Below, piece after piece: positions 9,778-19,366 of a stretch of DNA of 64,000 nucleotides. The notes beneath the pieces were generated by a model. The model was not told where the DNA came from. It did not search any database and was given only the letters and a program-made list of their open reading frames with translations. The position numbers and the translations under genes are program-made. Origin of the DNA: Bradyrhizobium sp. cir1 (GTDB lineage: Bacteria > Pseudomonadota > Alphaproteobacteria > Rhizobiales > Xanthobacteraceae); contig NZ_JACIHE010000002.1 in NCBI RefSeq assembly GCF_014198245.1, positions 400,275 through 464,274 on the forward strand, read 5' to 3'. The number at the start of each line of letters is the position of its first letter. Position 1 is the first letter of the stretch.

Positions 9778-10917
9778 TCAATACGTCCGTGCCTTCTTGC
9801 ACGGCGCATAGAAGGTGCCGTTGCCGGCGACGACCCGCTCGAGGCACTGCCGGGGATCGGTGATCTCGCCGTCGACCTGGAAATAATAGGCCTGAGCTCC
9901 CAGGCTCAGGACGTAATGCCCCGGTGGAAGCTCGAGCTCAGAAGCTCCGGCGTGGAGTTCATGCATCTCGGCCTTCCCCGGAATCGGCGAGACCCGGAAC
10001 GGATAGGAGAAGTTGCGGATGACCCCGACATCGTCGCCGCCGCTGAGCGCCTTGCCGGCGGCGTCGCTGGAAAACTCCCTGGCGATCTTCGCCATGACGC
10101 GAACCTCGACGCGTTCGGGAATGGCGCTTGCGGCATCGCGGCGGAAGACGATGAACTTGACGCGGCCGTTCGGCAAATGCGGCCGATCGGGCTTCCTGAA
10201 CTCCGGTGAAATCGCGATGCGCATATCGGGCGCCATCACGCCGGTCGCGGATAGCTCCGCCAGCGACTTGTCGTCGATCAGGGCGTAGATGCCGTAGTCG
10301 GTCGGAAGCACGCGCGTCGGGGCAGGTGCGGCGGGCGTCACCATCTCCGGCTTGGCGACCGCAAACGTCGTCTCCGGCTTGGGTGCGACCAGCGCGATCT
10401 CCGGGCTCTGCGACGAAATCTGCCGGCGCAGCGCGGCGATATTGTCCCGCTGCGAAACGATCAGGATGACTGCGCTGGCGGCAAGCAGGATGGCCGCCGT
10501 GCGCTTGATCACCGGCAGAAGCGGGCCCGAGATCGCAGGCAGCCTGCTGCGCGGCCTGCCGACTCCTGATGGCAAGACGGTCGCATCGCCGGATAACAGA
10601 ACGCCGCCGGTCTCCTTGGACGAGGCGAGTTGCTGCGACGGCAGGCGCTCCAGCGGCGCCTCTTCACGCGAGAACTTCTCGACCTCTTCGATGGCGACCT
10701 CAAGCGCCCGCTTCATCTGGTCGATGTTTCTGGCGTCGGCGTAGGTGAACTGCTCCTGGAGCTTGTAGCGGGCAAGGTCGTAGACCATCTGCCGCCTCGC
10801 GTCCGCGTCGTCCTTCACCGTCTCCAGCATGCGCGAAATCACCAGCGCAAACTGCACCTGGTTTGCGGGTAGATCGGTCGCGTCCTGCTGGCCAGGGAGC
10901 AACTCTCTCGAACTCAT
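9778..10917 (-). CDS. Conserved hypothetical single-pass membrane protein
   Basis: 379 residues. A cytoplasmic-looking helical N-terminus (1-130, charged) precedes one transmembrane segment at about 138-156. The C-terminal part of about 220 residues should be periplasmic and includes YGIYALIDDKSLAEL and VKFIVFRRD, with two cysteines near the end. I do not recognise the family. The C-terminal end could be a small beta-rich envelope domain. The ATG at 10917 lacks a strong ribosome site. Confidence 0.75.
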   Translation of the reverse strand: MSSRELLPGQQDATDLPANQVQFALVISRMLETVKDDADARRQMVYDLARYKLQEQFTYADARNIDQMKRALEVAIEEVEKFSREEAPLERLPSQQLASSKETGGVLLSGDATVLPSGVGRPRSRLPAISGPLLPVIKRTAAILLAASAVILIVSQRDNIAALRRQISSQSPEIALVAPKPETTFAVAKPEMVTPAAPAPTRVLPTDYGIYALIDDKSLAELSATGVMAPDMRIAISPEFRKPDRPHLPNGRVKFIVFRRDAASAIPERVEVRVMAKIAREFSSDAAGKALSGGDDVGVIRNFSYPFRVSPIPGKAEMHELHAGASELELPPGHYVLSLGAQAYYFQVDGEITDPRQCLERVVAGNGTFYAPCKKARTY

Positions 10918-11270
10918 AGCGCTGCCGGTCCAATGCCAGTCACGCCATCACCTGATTCTCTAATCGAAACAGCCGGTTAAACAATGCGATAAGGTTTCGC
11001 GGCCACGTTCGTACACGTTGAGGTGCGATAAGGAAAGCCTCGAAAATGCGCGGCAAAAATCGCCGGCGCGTCACGCATGCAGGCATACGCAAGCGTGGGC
11101 AACTGTGTGCGGCAGTAGTTCTCCGGAATGCACGCTGGCGCCGGATTTGCATAGCTGTGGCAAAGCTGCTGGGGGAGCGAGTCGCCGTCCCACTGCCTGC
11201 CGCCAATGTGCGGAAGGCGGACGGTGGCGCCTGTCCCTCGCGGCGCTACTTCGATCCGCGGGAAGACGAC
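10918..11270. other. Intergenic region, no gene seen
   Basis: These 353 bp lie between divergent genes. In-frame extensions of the downstream gene reach back to 11046, but they encode basic low-complexity sequence ahead of a clear signal peptide. I see no RNA gene or repeat here. Confidence 0.5.
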
Positions 11271-11627
11271 ATGACACTTGCAAGACCGTGTGCGGCGATG
11301 ATGCTCGGCCTGACCGTGCTGCTGGCGACATCGGCGCTGGCGCGCGACGACGGGCGCTACGCCAACTCACCGCTCAAACCCTGGTTCGAGAGCCTGCACA
11401 GCGAGTTCGGGCAGTGCTGCTCCGATGCCGACGGCTACGTGGTCGCCGATGTCGACTGGGAATCCGACAAGGGGCGCTACCGCGTCCATCTCGACGGCGA
11501 ATGGGTGCTCGTGCCGGAGGGAGCCGTGATCACCGAGCCGAACAAGATCGGCCGCACCATGGTGTGGAAGCACTATATCGACGGCCACCCGCGCGTACGC
11601 TGCTTCATGCCGGGCAGCATGACGTAG
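11271..11627 (+). CDS. Small exported protein of unknown function
   Basis: 118 residues. A signal peptide occupies about 1-24 (MTLARP start, hydrophobic core, SALA cleavage region). The mature 94 residues contain FGQCCSDADGY and a late VRCFMPG, giving three cysteines that may form a disulfide. It has a GEWVLVPEGAVI segment of beta character. ATG 11271 follows a GGGAAG stretch. I do not assign a function. Similar short secreted proteins are common in Bradyrhizobium. Confidence 0.75.
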   Translation: MTLARPCAAMMLGLTVLLATSALARDDGRYANSPLKPWFESLHSEFGQCCSDADGYVVADVDWESDKGRYRVHLDGEWVLVPEGAVITEPNKIGRTMVWKHYIDGHPRVRCFMPGSMT

Positions 11628-11638
11628 GGTTTGAAACG

Positions 11639-11735
11639 TCATCCCGGGCGACGCATAGCGTCAAGCCCGGGATCCCGATGGTGCTGGACGATGGAAGTCC
11701 GGGCTCGCGCTTCGCACGTCCCGGAAGGACAGATC
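11639..11735. repeat. Dispersed repeat with strong hairpin (family G)
   Basis: ATCCCGGGC (11641-11649) pairs with GCCCGGGAT (11665-11673), followed by further imperfect arms to about 11735. It sits between two convergent genes and could also end transcription, although no T-run is present. Confidence 0.6.
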
Positions 11736-11739
11736 GTAC

Positions 11740-12009
11740 CTAGCGCGCGTCGCTTCGCGAATTCACGCTCGCAAGCTGCTTGACGCGCGGCGACAGCACC
11801 GAAACCTGCGCGGGCGAGGCGGGCATGCCGGCGACGGTCATCGCGGGCGCGGTCGACTGCTCCTCGACGCCGGCGCCGCCGAGCACCTGCACCTGCGTCG
11901 TCGAGATCGGGAACGATTTCACTTCGTAAGAGGGAAGCTCGCCGGCGAACGCGCCGGCCGAGCTCGCAATCATTGCACCGGTAACGGCAATCACTGTGAG
12001 AACGCGCAT
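11740..12009 (-). CDS. Small secreted protein of unknown function
   Basis: 89 residues: signal peptide 1-23 (MRVLTVIAVTG core, AFAGE cleavage region), then a short mature chain without cysteines and with a QVQVLGG stretch. The start at 12009 is supported by ACGGAGA about 8 nt upstream. An open frame continues upstream to 12693 but only as antisense to the kinase gene. No family was recognised. Confidence 0.65.
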   Translation of the reverse strand: MRVLTVIAVTGAMIASSAGAFAGELPSYEVKSFPISTTQVQVLGGAGVEEQSTAPAMTVAGMPASPAQVSVLSPRVKQLASVNSRSDAR

Positions 12010-12202
12010 TGGAAAATCTCCGTGGAAGATGGCAATCGGAGGTTTTGTCGCGGTGATGCCGGGACAGGTTCGCTCGCGTGCGAACATTCCTGTCGCCGTT
12101 GGCGCACATATTGGTTGCTTGGCGCGAAAGGATGAAACAAGGACGAAGTTTTTTCGCGCCAATGTTTCCGGACGGTTTCGCGGCAGGAGCGATGCGCCTC
12201 GC

Positions 12203-13567
12203 TCAGCGCTCTTGCAGCTCGAGCTGCTGCGATCCGGCCGTCGCGGCAGCCTCGGGAAAGCACAGGCGCATCGTCGTGCCGCGTCCGGGCTCGGAGACGA
12301 TGACGAGCTCGCCGCCATGGGCGGCCATGATCTCGCGGACGATCGACAGGCCGAGGCCCGCGCCGTCGCCTGCGCCGTTGCCGGTCTGAAACGGCTCCAG
12401 CAGCTTGTGCTCCGCGCCGTCGGGCAGGCCCGCGCCGTCATCGTCGATCGCAATGCTGCCGCGGCCGAGTATGGCGACGATGCGTCGCGCGCCACGGGCG
12501 TGGATGAGCGCGTTGCCGACGAGATTGGCGAGCGCGCTGCGGATGGCGGCGTCGACGCCCTGCACCAGGAATGGCCCTTCGTCGGCACGCTCCAGCGCAA
12601 GCTCGATGCCGGCGTCCAGCGCCGACGGTCCGAAATCGGCCAGCACCTCCAGCGTGATCTCGGCGAGATCGATCGGACGCTTTTCGATCGCATGATTTTG
12701 CAGGCGCGCCAGGTCGAGCATGGCTGAGACCAGCGACGTCAGGCGGCGGACGTCCCGTACCAGCTCGGCCTTCAGGGCCGGATCGGGCACGTCATCGATC
12801 TTCGCGCGCAGCAGCGTCAGCGGCGTGCGCAGCTGATGGGCTGCATTGCCGAGAAAGCGGCGCTGCATCCTGATATAGGCGTCGATCTCGCCGAACGCGC
12901 GGTTCAACGCCTCCACCAGCGGCTTCAACTCGGAGGGGACTTCGGACAGCGATATCAAACCTTGCGGGGCCGAGGGATCGATCGCGAGCGCGCGGTGCGC
13001 GACCCGTTCGATGCCGCGCGAGACGAAACGTGCAGCAAGCGCTGAACCGATGGCGACGGTCGCCGCAAATGCCAGCGCCACCAGGATGATCGAAAAAATC
13101 CTGTTGACGAGGAAGTTTCCGGCCATTCGGCCGAAGCGGACCTGAGGCTCGCCGACCATCGTCGTGAGCCGCAAGGAGCCCCGTTGCGCAACGGCGAGAC
13201 AGAACGTGCTCTTCTGGTCGTAGGTGCTGAAGACGGACAGGCCGACCGGCCCGCGATAGGGAAAGGCGAAGGGGAGAGGCGGCCGGTGCTCGCCAGCGTA
13301 CTCGCTGACGAGATCGCCCACGGACACGACGTACCAGAGGTTTGGACTGTCCGCCTTCAATTCCTCGAGGGCGGGAGTCGCACGTACCGTCAGGTTTTGC
13401 CCATCGATATCAGTGGCGCGATCGAGAACGGCCGCCACGACCCGGCAGGCCCTGAACTCGCGTTCCTCCAACGGGTACCTCGAGACGAAGATCGCGACCA
13501 TGATCAAAAAGATCGTCGTCGCGGCGATGCCGAGCGACAGCGCAAAGGTCCGCGCGATCGACGTCAT
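12203..13567 (-). CDS. Two-component sensor histidine kinase
   Basis: 454 residues. The topology is typical: TM1 about 8-28, a periplasmic loop of about 125 residues, TM2 about 155-178 and a HAMP-like linker. The dimerisation H-box AAHQLRTPL has phospho-His244. An HATPase domain follows with NALIHARG (N box), DDDGAGLPDG (G1) and GDGAGLGLSI (G2). It phosphorylates the response regulator whose gene overlaps its start by 4 bp (ATGA). The signal is unknown; the nearby MipA-like porin gene suggests envelope or small-molecule sensing. Confidence 0.93.
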   Translation of the reverse strand: MTSIARTFALSLGIAATTIFLIMVAIFVSRYPLEEREFRACRVVAAVLDRATDIDGQNLTVRATPALEELKADSPNLWYVVSVGDLVSEYAGEHRPPLPFAFPYRGPVGLSVFSTYDQKSTFCLAVAQRGSLRLTTMVGEPQVRFGRMAGNFLVNRIFSIILVALAFAATVAIGSALAARFVSRGIERVAHRALAIDPSAPQGLISLSEVPSELKPLVEALNRAFGEIDAYIRMQRRFLGNAAHQLRTPLTLLRAKIDDVPDPALKAELVRDVRRLTSLVSAMLDLARLQNHAIEKRPIDLAEITLEVLADFGPSALDAGIELALERADEGPFLVQGVDAAIRSALANLVGNALIHARGARRIVAILGRGSIAIDDDGAGLPDGAEHKLLEPFQTGNGAGDGAGLGLSIVREIMAAHGGELVIVSEPGRGTTMRLCFPEAAATAGSQQLELQER

Positions 13568-14244
13568 CGCGGCGTTGCCAGTCGCAGGATGTAACCGATG
13601 CCGCGCATGCTGCGGATCTCGACGTCGCCGCCGAATGCCGCCAGCTTCTTCCTCAGGCGCGAGACCTGCGCTTCGAGCGTGTTGGATTCGATCTCGTCGT
13701 CGAAACCGTAGATTTCCTCGATCAGGGCGGCGCGGGTGATGACGCGGTCGCGCCGCATCAGCAGCGCGCCCAGGATCAGCGCCTCGCGCCGCCGCAGCAG
13801 GATCTTCCTGTCGGCGACCACGACCTCGTTGCTGCCGAGATGCAGCTCGACATTGCCGAGCGACAGCACCGAAGGCGCGAGCAGGCGCGGCCGACGCAAC
13901 ACGGCGCGCACTCGCGCAAGCAGTTCCTGCGGCTCGAACGGCTTGCCGAGATAATCATCGGCGCCGCTATTGAGGCCGTCGACGACGTCCTCCTTGGCGT
14001 CCTTGGACGTCAGCATGATGATCGCGGGACGCTCCGGCGACTGGTTCAGCGCGGTGACCACCTCGAGCGCATCGCCGTCGGGCAGCATCCGGTCGACGAT
14101 GGCGAGATCATATTTGAAATTGTCCAGCGCCTGGCGCGCGTCGGCAATCGAGCCGACGAGGTCGACGACGCCGTGCAATTGACCGAGCAGGCGGCTGACA
14201 TAGGCGCCGATCTGCGGTTCGTCTTCGATCACGAGCGAGCGCAC
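13564..14244 (-). CDS. OmpR/PhoB-family response regulator
   Basis: 226 residues. The receiver domain has the acidic pocket ED at 7-8, phospho-acceptor Asp51 (IVDRMLPD), Thr/Ser at 79-80 and Lys101 (GKPFEP). The winged-helix effector domain ends with VSRLRKKL and RGIGYILR, typical of the family. It is translationally coupled to the kinase downstream. Its targets may include the divergent mipA-like gene, whose upstream region has direct repeats. Confidence 0.95.
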   Translation of the reverse strand: MRSLVIEDEPQIGAYVSRLLGQLHGVVDLVGSIADARQALDNFKYDLAIVDRMLPDGDALEVVTALNQSPERPAIIMLTSKDAKEDVVDGLNSGADDYLGKPFEPQELLARVRAVLRRPRLLAPSVLSLGNVELHLGSNEVVVADRKILLRRREALILGALLMRRDRVITRAALIEEIYGFDDEIESNTLEAQVSRLRKKLAAFGGDVEIRSMRGIGYILRLATPR

Positions 14245-14584
14245 GCGGGTCGTCCTTGACTCTCCTGGGGCGATAGCACCCCGACGTTAACGCTTTCTGG
14301 CCGAAGTCCGGCGGTTCGGTGCGTGCGCGGGTTCCGTTTAAGGCAGCGAGCTTGGCGAATAAAAGGCAGGAACGGAGAGGTTGAACGGCACGCGCGATCA
14401 AAACTTGTGCGCGTGAACCCGTCCCGGGCAATGTTCGGGCAATGTTGATCCGGCGGCGCACCCCCGCGCGGAATGTCGCAGGGACGGTCGGCCGTTGCAA
14501 TCTTGGGGCAATTTTGCCGGACCACATGCTGGGCTCCAACCACATCAGTCGACTCGGCCAGGAAGGCCGGTCCGGGGCCCTGAA
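14245..14584. promoter_or_regulatory. Divergent intergenic region with direct repeats
   Basis: This is a 340-bp region between the response regulator and the mipA-like gene. GGGCAATGTT occurs at 14426-14435 and 14437-14446 (11-bp period). A weaker copy, GGGCAATTTT, is at 14506-14515. Tandem repeats at one-helical-turn spacing are the usual operator form for OmpR-family regulators. Confidence 0.45.
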
Positions 14585-15472
14585 ATGAAGCATATTGACG
14601 AAGCCGCTCTCCGCCTTACGGCGACTGCGCGGTGGACGATCGCCTGCCTTGCCGCACTCGGTGCAATCACGGCGACAGCACAATTCGCATCGGCGCAGAC
14701 CGCGTTCACGCTGCCGGCTCCGCCCTTCGAGTTGCCGATGCTGCCGTCGCCGTCCGGAAACTGGACCGTCATGGTCGGCATCGGCGGCAAATACACGCCT
14801 GATTTCGTCGGATCGAAGAACGGCAAGTTTCTTCCGATCCCGATCTTCACCATCCGCCGCGCCGGATCGATCGACCAGTTTCGCGGACCGCGCGACAGCG
14901 CCAGCATCGCGCTGCTCGACGTCGGCAATTTTCGCGCGGGCCCAGCGTTCAAATACGTCTCCTCGCGCAAGGGCAACAAATATGCCGAGCTGACCGGCCT
15001 TGGCGACGTCAAGGCCGCCTACGAGCTCGGCGGCTTCGTCGAATATTATCCGGTGGATTGGCTGCGCCTGCGCAGCGAGTTGCGTCAGGGCTTCGATGGC
15101 CACACCGGCACAGTGGCCGACGTCTCGGCCGACGTCATCGTGCCGCTGATCCAGAGGCTGACGATCTCGGCCGGCCCGCGCTTCACCTGGAAGAGCACCA
15201 AGGCCACCGCGCCGTATTTCGGCGTCGATGCCGCGCAGGCGCTGGCTTCGGGGCTGCCGATCTACAATGCCAGGGGCGGCGCGCACTCGGTCGGCTTCGG
15301 CAGCCAGATCTCCTACCGCATCAATCCGCAATGGGAGGTCCATGCCTATGTCGAATACGAGAAGCTGCTCGGCGATGCCGCGGACAGCCCGCTGGTGAAG
15401 TTGCGGGGATCGTCAAACCAGACCACCGTTGGCCTGGGCGCGTCCTATTCGTTCGACTTCAGGATTCGATGA
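14585..15472 (+). CDS. MipA/OmpV-family outer membrane protein
   Basis: 295 residues. An N-terminal signal (about 1-38, AQFASAQ cleavage region) is followed by a beta-barrel-like chain with alternating hydrophobic strands. It ends in SYSFDFRIR, whose final aromatic pattern fits an outer membrane barrel. Family signatures include VGIGGKYTPDFVGSKN near the start. MipA links MltA to PBP1B in E. coli, while OmpV-type members act as porin-like barrels, so the exact role is open. ATG 14585 begins the signal peptide. The next gene starts 6 bp downstream, implying one operon. Confidence 0.88.
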   Translation: MKHIDEAALRLTATARWTIACLAALGAITATAQFASAQTAFTLPAPPFELPMLPSPSGNWTVMVGIGGKYTPDFVGSKNGKFLPIPIFTIRRAGSIDQFRGPRDSASIALLDVGNFRAGPAFKYVSSRKGNKYAELTGLGDVKAAYELGGFVEYYPVDWLRLRSELRQGFDGHTGTVADVSADVIVPLIQRLTISAGPRFTWKSTKATAPYFGVDAAQALASGLPIYNARGGAHSVGFGSQISYRINPQWEVHAYVEYEKLLGDAADSPLVKLRGSSNQTTVGLGASYSFDFRIR

Positions 15473-15478
15473 TCCGCC

Positions 15479-16219
15479 ATGCGCCGTATCGTCATTCTAT
15501 GGGCTGGCCTCGCGATCGCATCCGCCGTCCTCGGTGCCGCCGCAGCATTCGAGACGCGCGCGACGAAGCTCCAGGCGATCAAGACCGTCGGCATCGTCTC
15601 GGCCATCGGCGAAGAAATGAGCCTGACGCGAGCCGGCCTGACCGGGCTCGGCAACGCCGCACAAAGCGCCTCGATCAGCGCATGGGGACTGGACGAGTTG
15701 ATCGTCCAGCAGGCGACGAAGCTGCTGAGCGGGCGTTTTCGCGTGCAGCCGGTGACCTACAGGCGCGCAGCGTTCGCTGCCATCAAGGATTCGGCGATTG
15801 CGCCCGTCAATCTCCTGCGCAGCGATCCGTTCAAGGAGCTGGTTCGCAGCGATATCGCACCGCAGGGGCTGGACGCGTATATCGTCATCACCCGCGCGAG
15901 ATCGAAGCTTGGAAACGGCCGCGACGTCGAGGGTGTCGGGCTCGCCGAATACCGCACGCTGCTTGCGGACTACGGCCTGATCCACGCGCTGTACGAAATC
16001 CGGATCATCGACGGCAAGTCGTTCGACGTGATCGAGAAGCGGGCGGCCGCGCCGCTCGACAACACCGGGACCCTGCGGCTCGCCGGCCCGAGCGGACCGG
16101 TCGATGAGACGTTTGGCGGCTCTGCGTCGAGCGAACGTTTGCGCGCCGCAATTGTCGACCTCATCACGCGTAGCCTGCCCGTCACGCTTGGCGACATGCA
16201 TCTGATCGAGGGGCAGTGA
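15479..16219 (+). CDS. Exported protein of unknown function, partner of MipA-like gene
   Basis: 246 residues. An N-terminal hydrophobic segment (about 4-23) reads as a signal peptide or anchor. The rest is soluble, alternating helix and strand, with KTVGIVSAIGEEM and GLDAYIVITRARS. The start lies 6 bp after the mipA-like stop, so the two are probably co-translated. I do not recognise a named family. A periplasmic accessory to the outer membrane protein is plausible. Confidence 0.75.
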   Translation: MRRIVILWAGLAIASAVLGAAAAFETRATKLQAIKTVGIVSAIGEEMSLTRAGLTGLGNAAQSASISAWGLDELIVQQATKLLSGRFRVQPVTYRRAAFAAIKDSAIAPVNLLRSDPFKELVRSDIAPQGLDAYIVITRARSKLGNGRDVEGVGLAEYRTLLADYGLIHALYEIRIIDGKSFDVIEKRAAAPLDNTGTLRLAGPSGPVDETFGGSASSERLRAAIVDLITRSLPVTLGDMHLIEGQ

Positions 16220-16235
16220 AGCCGCTCGTCGGGAC

Positions 16236-17777
16236 TCAGGTCACCGGCGCCGGATTGAACAGCGTGAGATCGTTGTGGATGCCCCAGCGGTCCGACCATG
16301 GCTTGATGCGGCCAGAGGCGACATCGAGGATCAGGCGGAACAGGTCCCAGCCGCATTCCTCGATGGTCTTCTCGCCGGTGGCGATGCTGCCTGAATCGAA
16401 ATCGATCAGGTCCTTCCAGCGGCGGGCAAGCTCGCTGCGGGTCGCGACCTTGATCACGGGTGCAGCCGCAAGGCCGTAAGGCGTGCCGCGGCCGGTGGTG
16501 AATACCTGCAGCGTCATGCCGGAGGCGAGCTGGAGCGTGCCGCAGATGAAATCGGAGGCGGGGGTTGCCGCGAACAGCATGCCCTTCTGCGTCGCCTTCT
16601 CGCCGGGCGAGAGCACGCCGGTGATGGCGCTCGAGCCGGACTTCACGATCGAGCCGAGCGACTTCTCGACGATGTTGGCGAGGCCGCCCTTCTTGTTGCC
16701 GGGCGTGGTGTTGGCGCTGCGGTCGGCGCCGCCGCGGGCGAGATAGGAATCGTACCATGCCATCTCACGCACCAGCGCGCGGCCGACGTCCTCGTTGATG
16801 GCGCGGCGGGTGAGCAGCTGGATGGCGTCGCGCACTTCCGTCACTTCCGAGAACATCACGGTGGCGCCGGCGCGGACCAGGAGATCGGCGGCAAAGCCGA
16901 CGGCGGGGTTGGCGGTGACGCCGGAGAAGGCGTCGCTGCCGCCACATTGCAGGCCGATGACGAGGTCGGAGGCCGGGCAGGTCTCGCGCTTGCGGGTGTT
17001 GAGCACCTTCAGTCGCGCCTCGGCCTGGGTCATGATCGCATCGACGATCGCGCCAAAGCCGTCGAAGGCCTCGTCCTGCATGCGGACGATGGCATCGCTC
17101 ACGCCTTCCGGCACCAGGCGCTCGGGCGCGAGCTTCTCGCAGCCGAGGCCGACGACCAGAATCTCACCGCCGAAATTCGGGTTGAGCGCGAGGTTCTGCA
17201 GCGTGCGGATCGGCACCACCGCGTCGGGCGCGGTTATGGCGACGCCGCAGCCATAGGCGTGCGTCAGCGGCACGACGTCGTCGACGTTGGGGTATTTCGG
17301 CAGCAGCTCGGCGCGGATACGCTTCACCGCATATTCCATCGTGCCCTTGACGCATTGTACGGAGGAGGAGATGCCGAGGATGTTCTTGGTTCCGACCGAG
17401 CCGTCCGGATTGCGGTAGCCTTCGAAGGTGAAACCCTCGAGCGGCGGCAGCGGCGCGGGGACGGCGGTCGAGATTTCCAGCTTGTCGAGGGCAGGGGCCT
17501 CCGGCATGCGGATGCGGGCTTCATCCACCCATTCGCCGGCCAGGATCGGCGAGAGCGCGTAGCCGATGATCTCGCCATAGCGGATGATCGGTGCGCCTTC
17601 CGCGATATCGACCAGCGCCGTCTTGTGTCCCTGCGGCACGAAGGCGCGCAGCGTCAGCCCGCCGGCAAAGCGGGAGCCGGCGGGAAGCCCGAAATCATTG
17701 ACCACGATCGCGACATTGTCGCGCTCGTTGAGCTTGATGTAGCGGGGCTGCTCTTTCGCTGCGACGTCCTGGTCCAT
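16236..17777 (-). CDS. garD: Galactarate dehydratase (D-galactarate to 5-dehydro-4-deoxy-D-glucarate)
   Basis: 513 residues, close in length to E. coli GarD (523) and alignable from end to end by eye. Shared blocks include [46 protein letters not shown] and [10 protein letters not shown]. The UxaA/GarD fold has an N-terminal SAF-like domain followed by the iron-dependent dehydratase domain. It removes water from galactarate to give the intermediate used by KdgD. It is the last gene of the sugar-diacid operon, behind a 116-bp gap that holds a palindromic repeat. GGAG precedes the ATG. Confidence 0.95.
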   Translation of the reverse strand: MDQDVAAKEQPRYIKLNERDNVAIVVNDFGLPAGSRFAGGLTLRAFVPQGHKTALVDIAEGAPIIRYGEIIGYALSPILAGEWVDEARIRMPEAPALDKLEISTAVPAPLPPLEGFTFEGYRNPDGSVGTKNILGISSSVQCVKGTMEYAVKRIRAELLPKYPNVDDVVPLTHAYGCGVAITAPDAVVPIRTLQNLALNPNFGGEILVVGLGCEKLAPERLVPEGVSDAIVRMQDEAFDGFGAIVDAIMTQAEARLKVLNTRKRETCPASDLVIGLQCGGSDAFSGVTANPAVGFAADLLVRAGATVMFSEVTEVRDAIQLLTRRAINEDVGRALVREMAWYDSYLARGGADRSANTTPGNKKGGLANIVEKSLGSIVKSGSSAITGVLSPGEKATQKGMLFAATPASDFICGTLQLASGMTLQVFTTGRGTPYGLAAAPVIKVATRSELARRWKDLIDFDSGSIATGEKTIEECGWDLFRLILDVASGRIKPWSDRWGIHNDLTLFNPAPVT

Positions 17778-17794
17778 GATGGACTCCGGGATTT

Positions 17795-17882
17795 GTAGGG
17801 TGGGTTAGCGCAGCGTAACCCACCGATGTCTGTGGCCGCGGAAGCAGAAGAGGTGGGTTACGCTGCGCTAACCCACCCTACG
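17795..17882. repeat. Dispersed palindromic repeat, family D, copy 1
   Basis: Terminal inverted arms of about 30 bp (GTAGGGTGGGTTAGCG and its complement) enclose a short centre. A diverged copy is at 36234-36353. Inside the operon it may form a large hairpin in the mRNA between the dehydrogenase and garD. Confidence 0.8.
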
Positions 17883-17893
17883 AAGTCAGCCTA

Positions 17894-19342
17894 TCAACCC
17901 GGGAACGTATAAGCCGTCTTCACCGTGGTGTAGAACTCGCGCGCATAGGAGCCCTGCTCGCGGGCGCCGTAGCTCGAGCCCTTCCGGCCGCCGAACGGCA
18001 CGTGATAGTCGACGCCGGCGGTCGGCAAATTGACCATCACCATGCCGGACTCGCTGTTGCGCTTGTAGTGCGAGGCGTATTTCAGGCTGGTGGTGCAGAT
18101 GCCGGAGGCAAGGCCAAACTCGGTGTCGTTGGAGATGGCGAGGGCTTCCTCGTAGTTCTTGGCGCGGATGACCGCGGCGACGGGTCCAAAGATCTCTTCG
18201 CGCGCGATGCGCATGTTGTTGTTGGCCTCGGTGAACAGCGCCGGCTGCAGGTAGTGACCGGGGTTCTCACGCTTGAGCAGCTCGCCGCCGAAGGCGAGCT
18301 TGGCGCCCTCGTCCTGGCCGATCTTGATGTAGCGCAGGTCCTGGTCGAGCTGGCTCTGGTCGACCACGGGGCCGATATGCACGCCGGCCTTGAGCGCGTC
18401 GTCCACCGACAGGCCCTTCAGCCGCTCGGCCATCGCCGCGACGAAGCGGTCGTGGATGCCTTCGGTGACGATCAGGCGCGAGGACGCCGTGCAGCGCTGG
18501 CCGGTGGAGAAATAGGAGCCGTTGACGGCGACCTCGACAGCGGTCTTCAGGTCCGCGTCGTCAAGCACGACCAGCGGATTCTTGCCGCCCATCTCGAGCT
18601 GGAATTTCTTCATCGGGTTCGACAGCACGCAGGCCTGCGCGATCTTGCGCCCGGTCTGCACCGAACCGGTGAAGGTGATCGCCGCGACATCCGGATGGTC
18701 GAGCAGGGTCTGGCCGACCACGGAGCCGGAGCCGATCACGAGGTTGAATACGCCAGCCGGAATGCCCGAGCGGGTGATGATCTCGGACAGTGCATGGGCC
18801 GAGCCCGGCACCAGCTCGGCCGGCTTGAACACCACGGTGTTGCCGTAGCAGAGCGCCGGCGCGATCTTCCAGGCGGGGATCGCGATCGGGAAATTCCAGG
18901 GCGTGATCATGCCGACGACGCCCATCGGCTCACGGGTGAGCTCGACGTCGAGGCCGGGACGAACCGAGGCGCCCTTCTCCCCGATCAGGCGCAGCGCTTC
19001 GCCGGCGAAGAATGCAAAGATCTGGCCGGCACGCGCGACCTCGCCGATGCCCTCGGGCAGGGTCTTGCCTTCCTCGCGGGCGAGCAGGCGGCCGAGTTCT
19101 TCCTTGCGGGAGAGGATTTCGAGCGAAATCTTGTTCAGCGCGTCATAGCGCTCCTGCGGCGTCGAGCGCGCCCAGGCGGGGAAAGCGGCCTTGGCCGCGG
19201 CGATCGCCTTCTCGGTCTGGGCCTTGTCGGCCTTGGCGTATTCGCCGACGAGATCGTTGGTGTTGGAGGGGTTGATGTTCTTCGTGACGCCGGAGCCGTC
19301 GACCCATTCGCCGCCGATGAAGTTCTTCAGGATCGCAGTCAT
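17894..19342 (-). CDS. 2,5-dioxovalerate (2-oxoglutarate semialdehyde) dehydrogenase
   Basis: 482 residues, an NAD(P)-dependent aldehyde dehydrogenase. The catalytic Cys284 lies in STGQRCTAS, the general base Glu250 in LEMGGKNP, and the Rossmann loop is FTGSVQTG. PWNFP at 148-152 marks the cofactor region. Sequence alone does not fix the substrate. Its place directly behind gudD and kdgD makes oxidation of 2-oxoglutarate semialdehyde to 2-oxoglutarate the clear assignment. The ATG is preceded by GGAGGAA. Confidence 0.93.
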   Translation of the reverse strand: MTAILKNFIGGEWVDGSGVTKNINPSNTNDLVGEYAKADKAQTEKAIAAAKAAFPAWARSTPQERYDALNKISLEILSRKEELGRLLAREEGKTLPEGIGEVARAGQIFAFFAGEALRLIGEKGASVRPGLDVELTREPMGVVGMITPWNFPIAIPAWKIAPALCYGNTVVFKPAELVPGSAHALSEIITRSGIPAGVFNLVIGSGSVVGQTLLDHPDVAAITFTGSVQTGRKIAQACVLSNPMKKFQLEMGGKNPLVVLDDADLKTAVEVAVNGSYFSTGQRCTASSRLIVTEGIHDRFVAAMAERLKGLSVDDALKAGVHIGPVVDQSQLDQDLRYIKIGQDEGAKLAFGGELLKRENPGHYLQPALFTEANNNMRIAREEIFGPVAAVIRAKNYEEALAISNDTEFGLASGICTTSLKYASHYKRNSESGMVMVNLPTAGVDYHVPFGGRKGSSYGAREQGSYAREFYTTVKTAYTFPG

Positions 19343-19366
19343 CTTTTTTCCTCCGAGGGAACGTTT

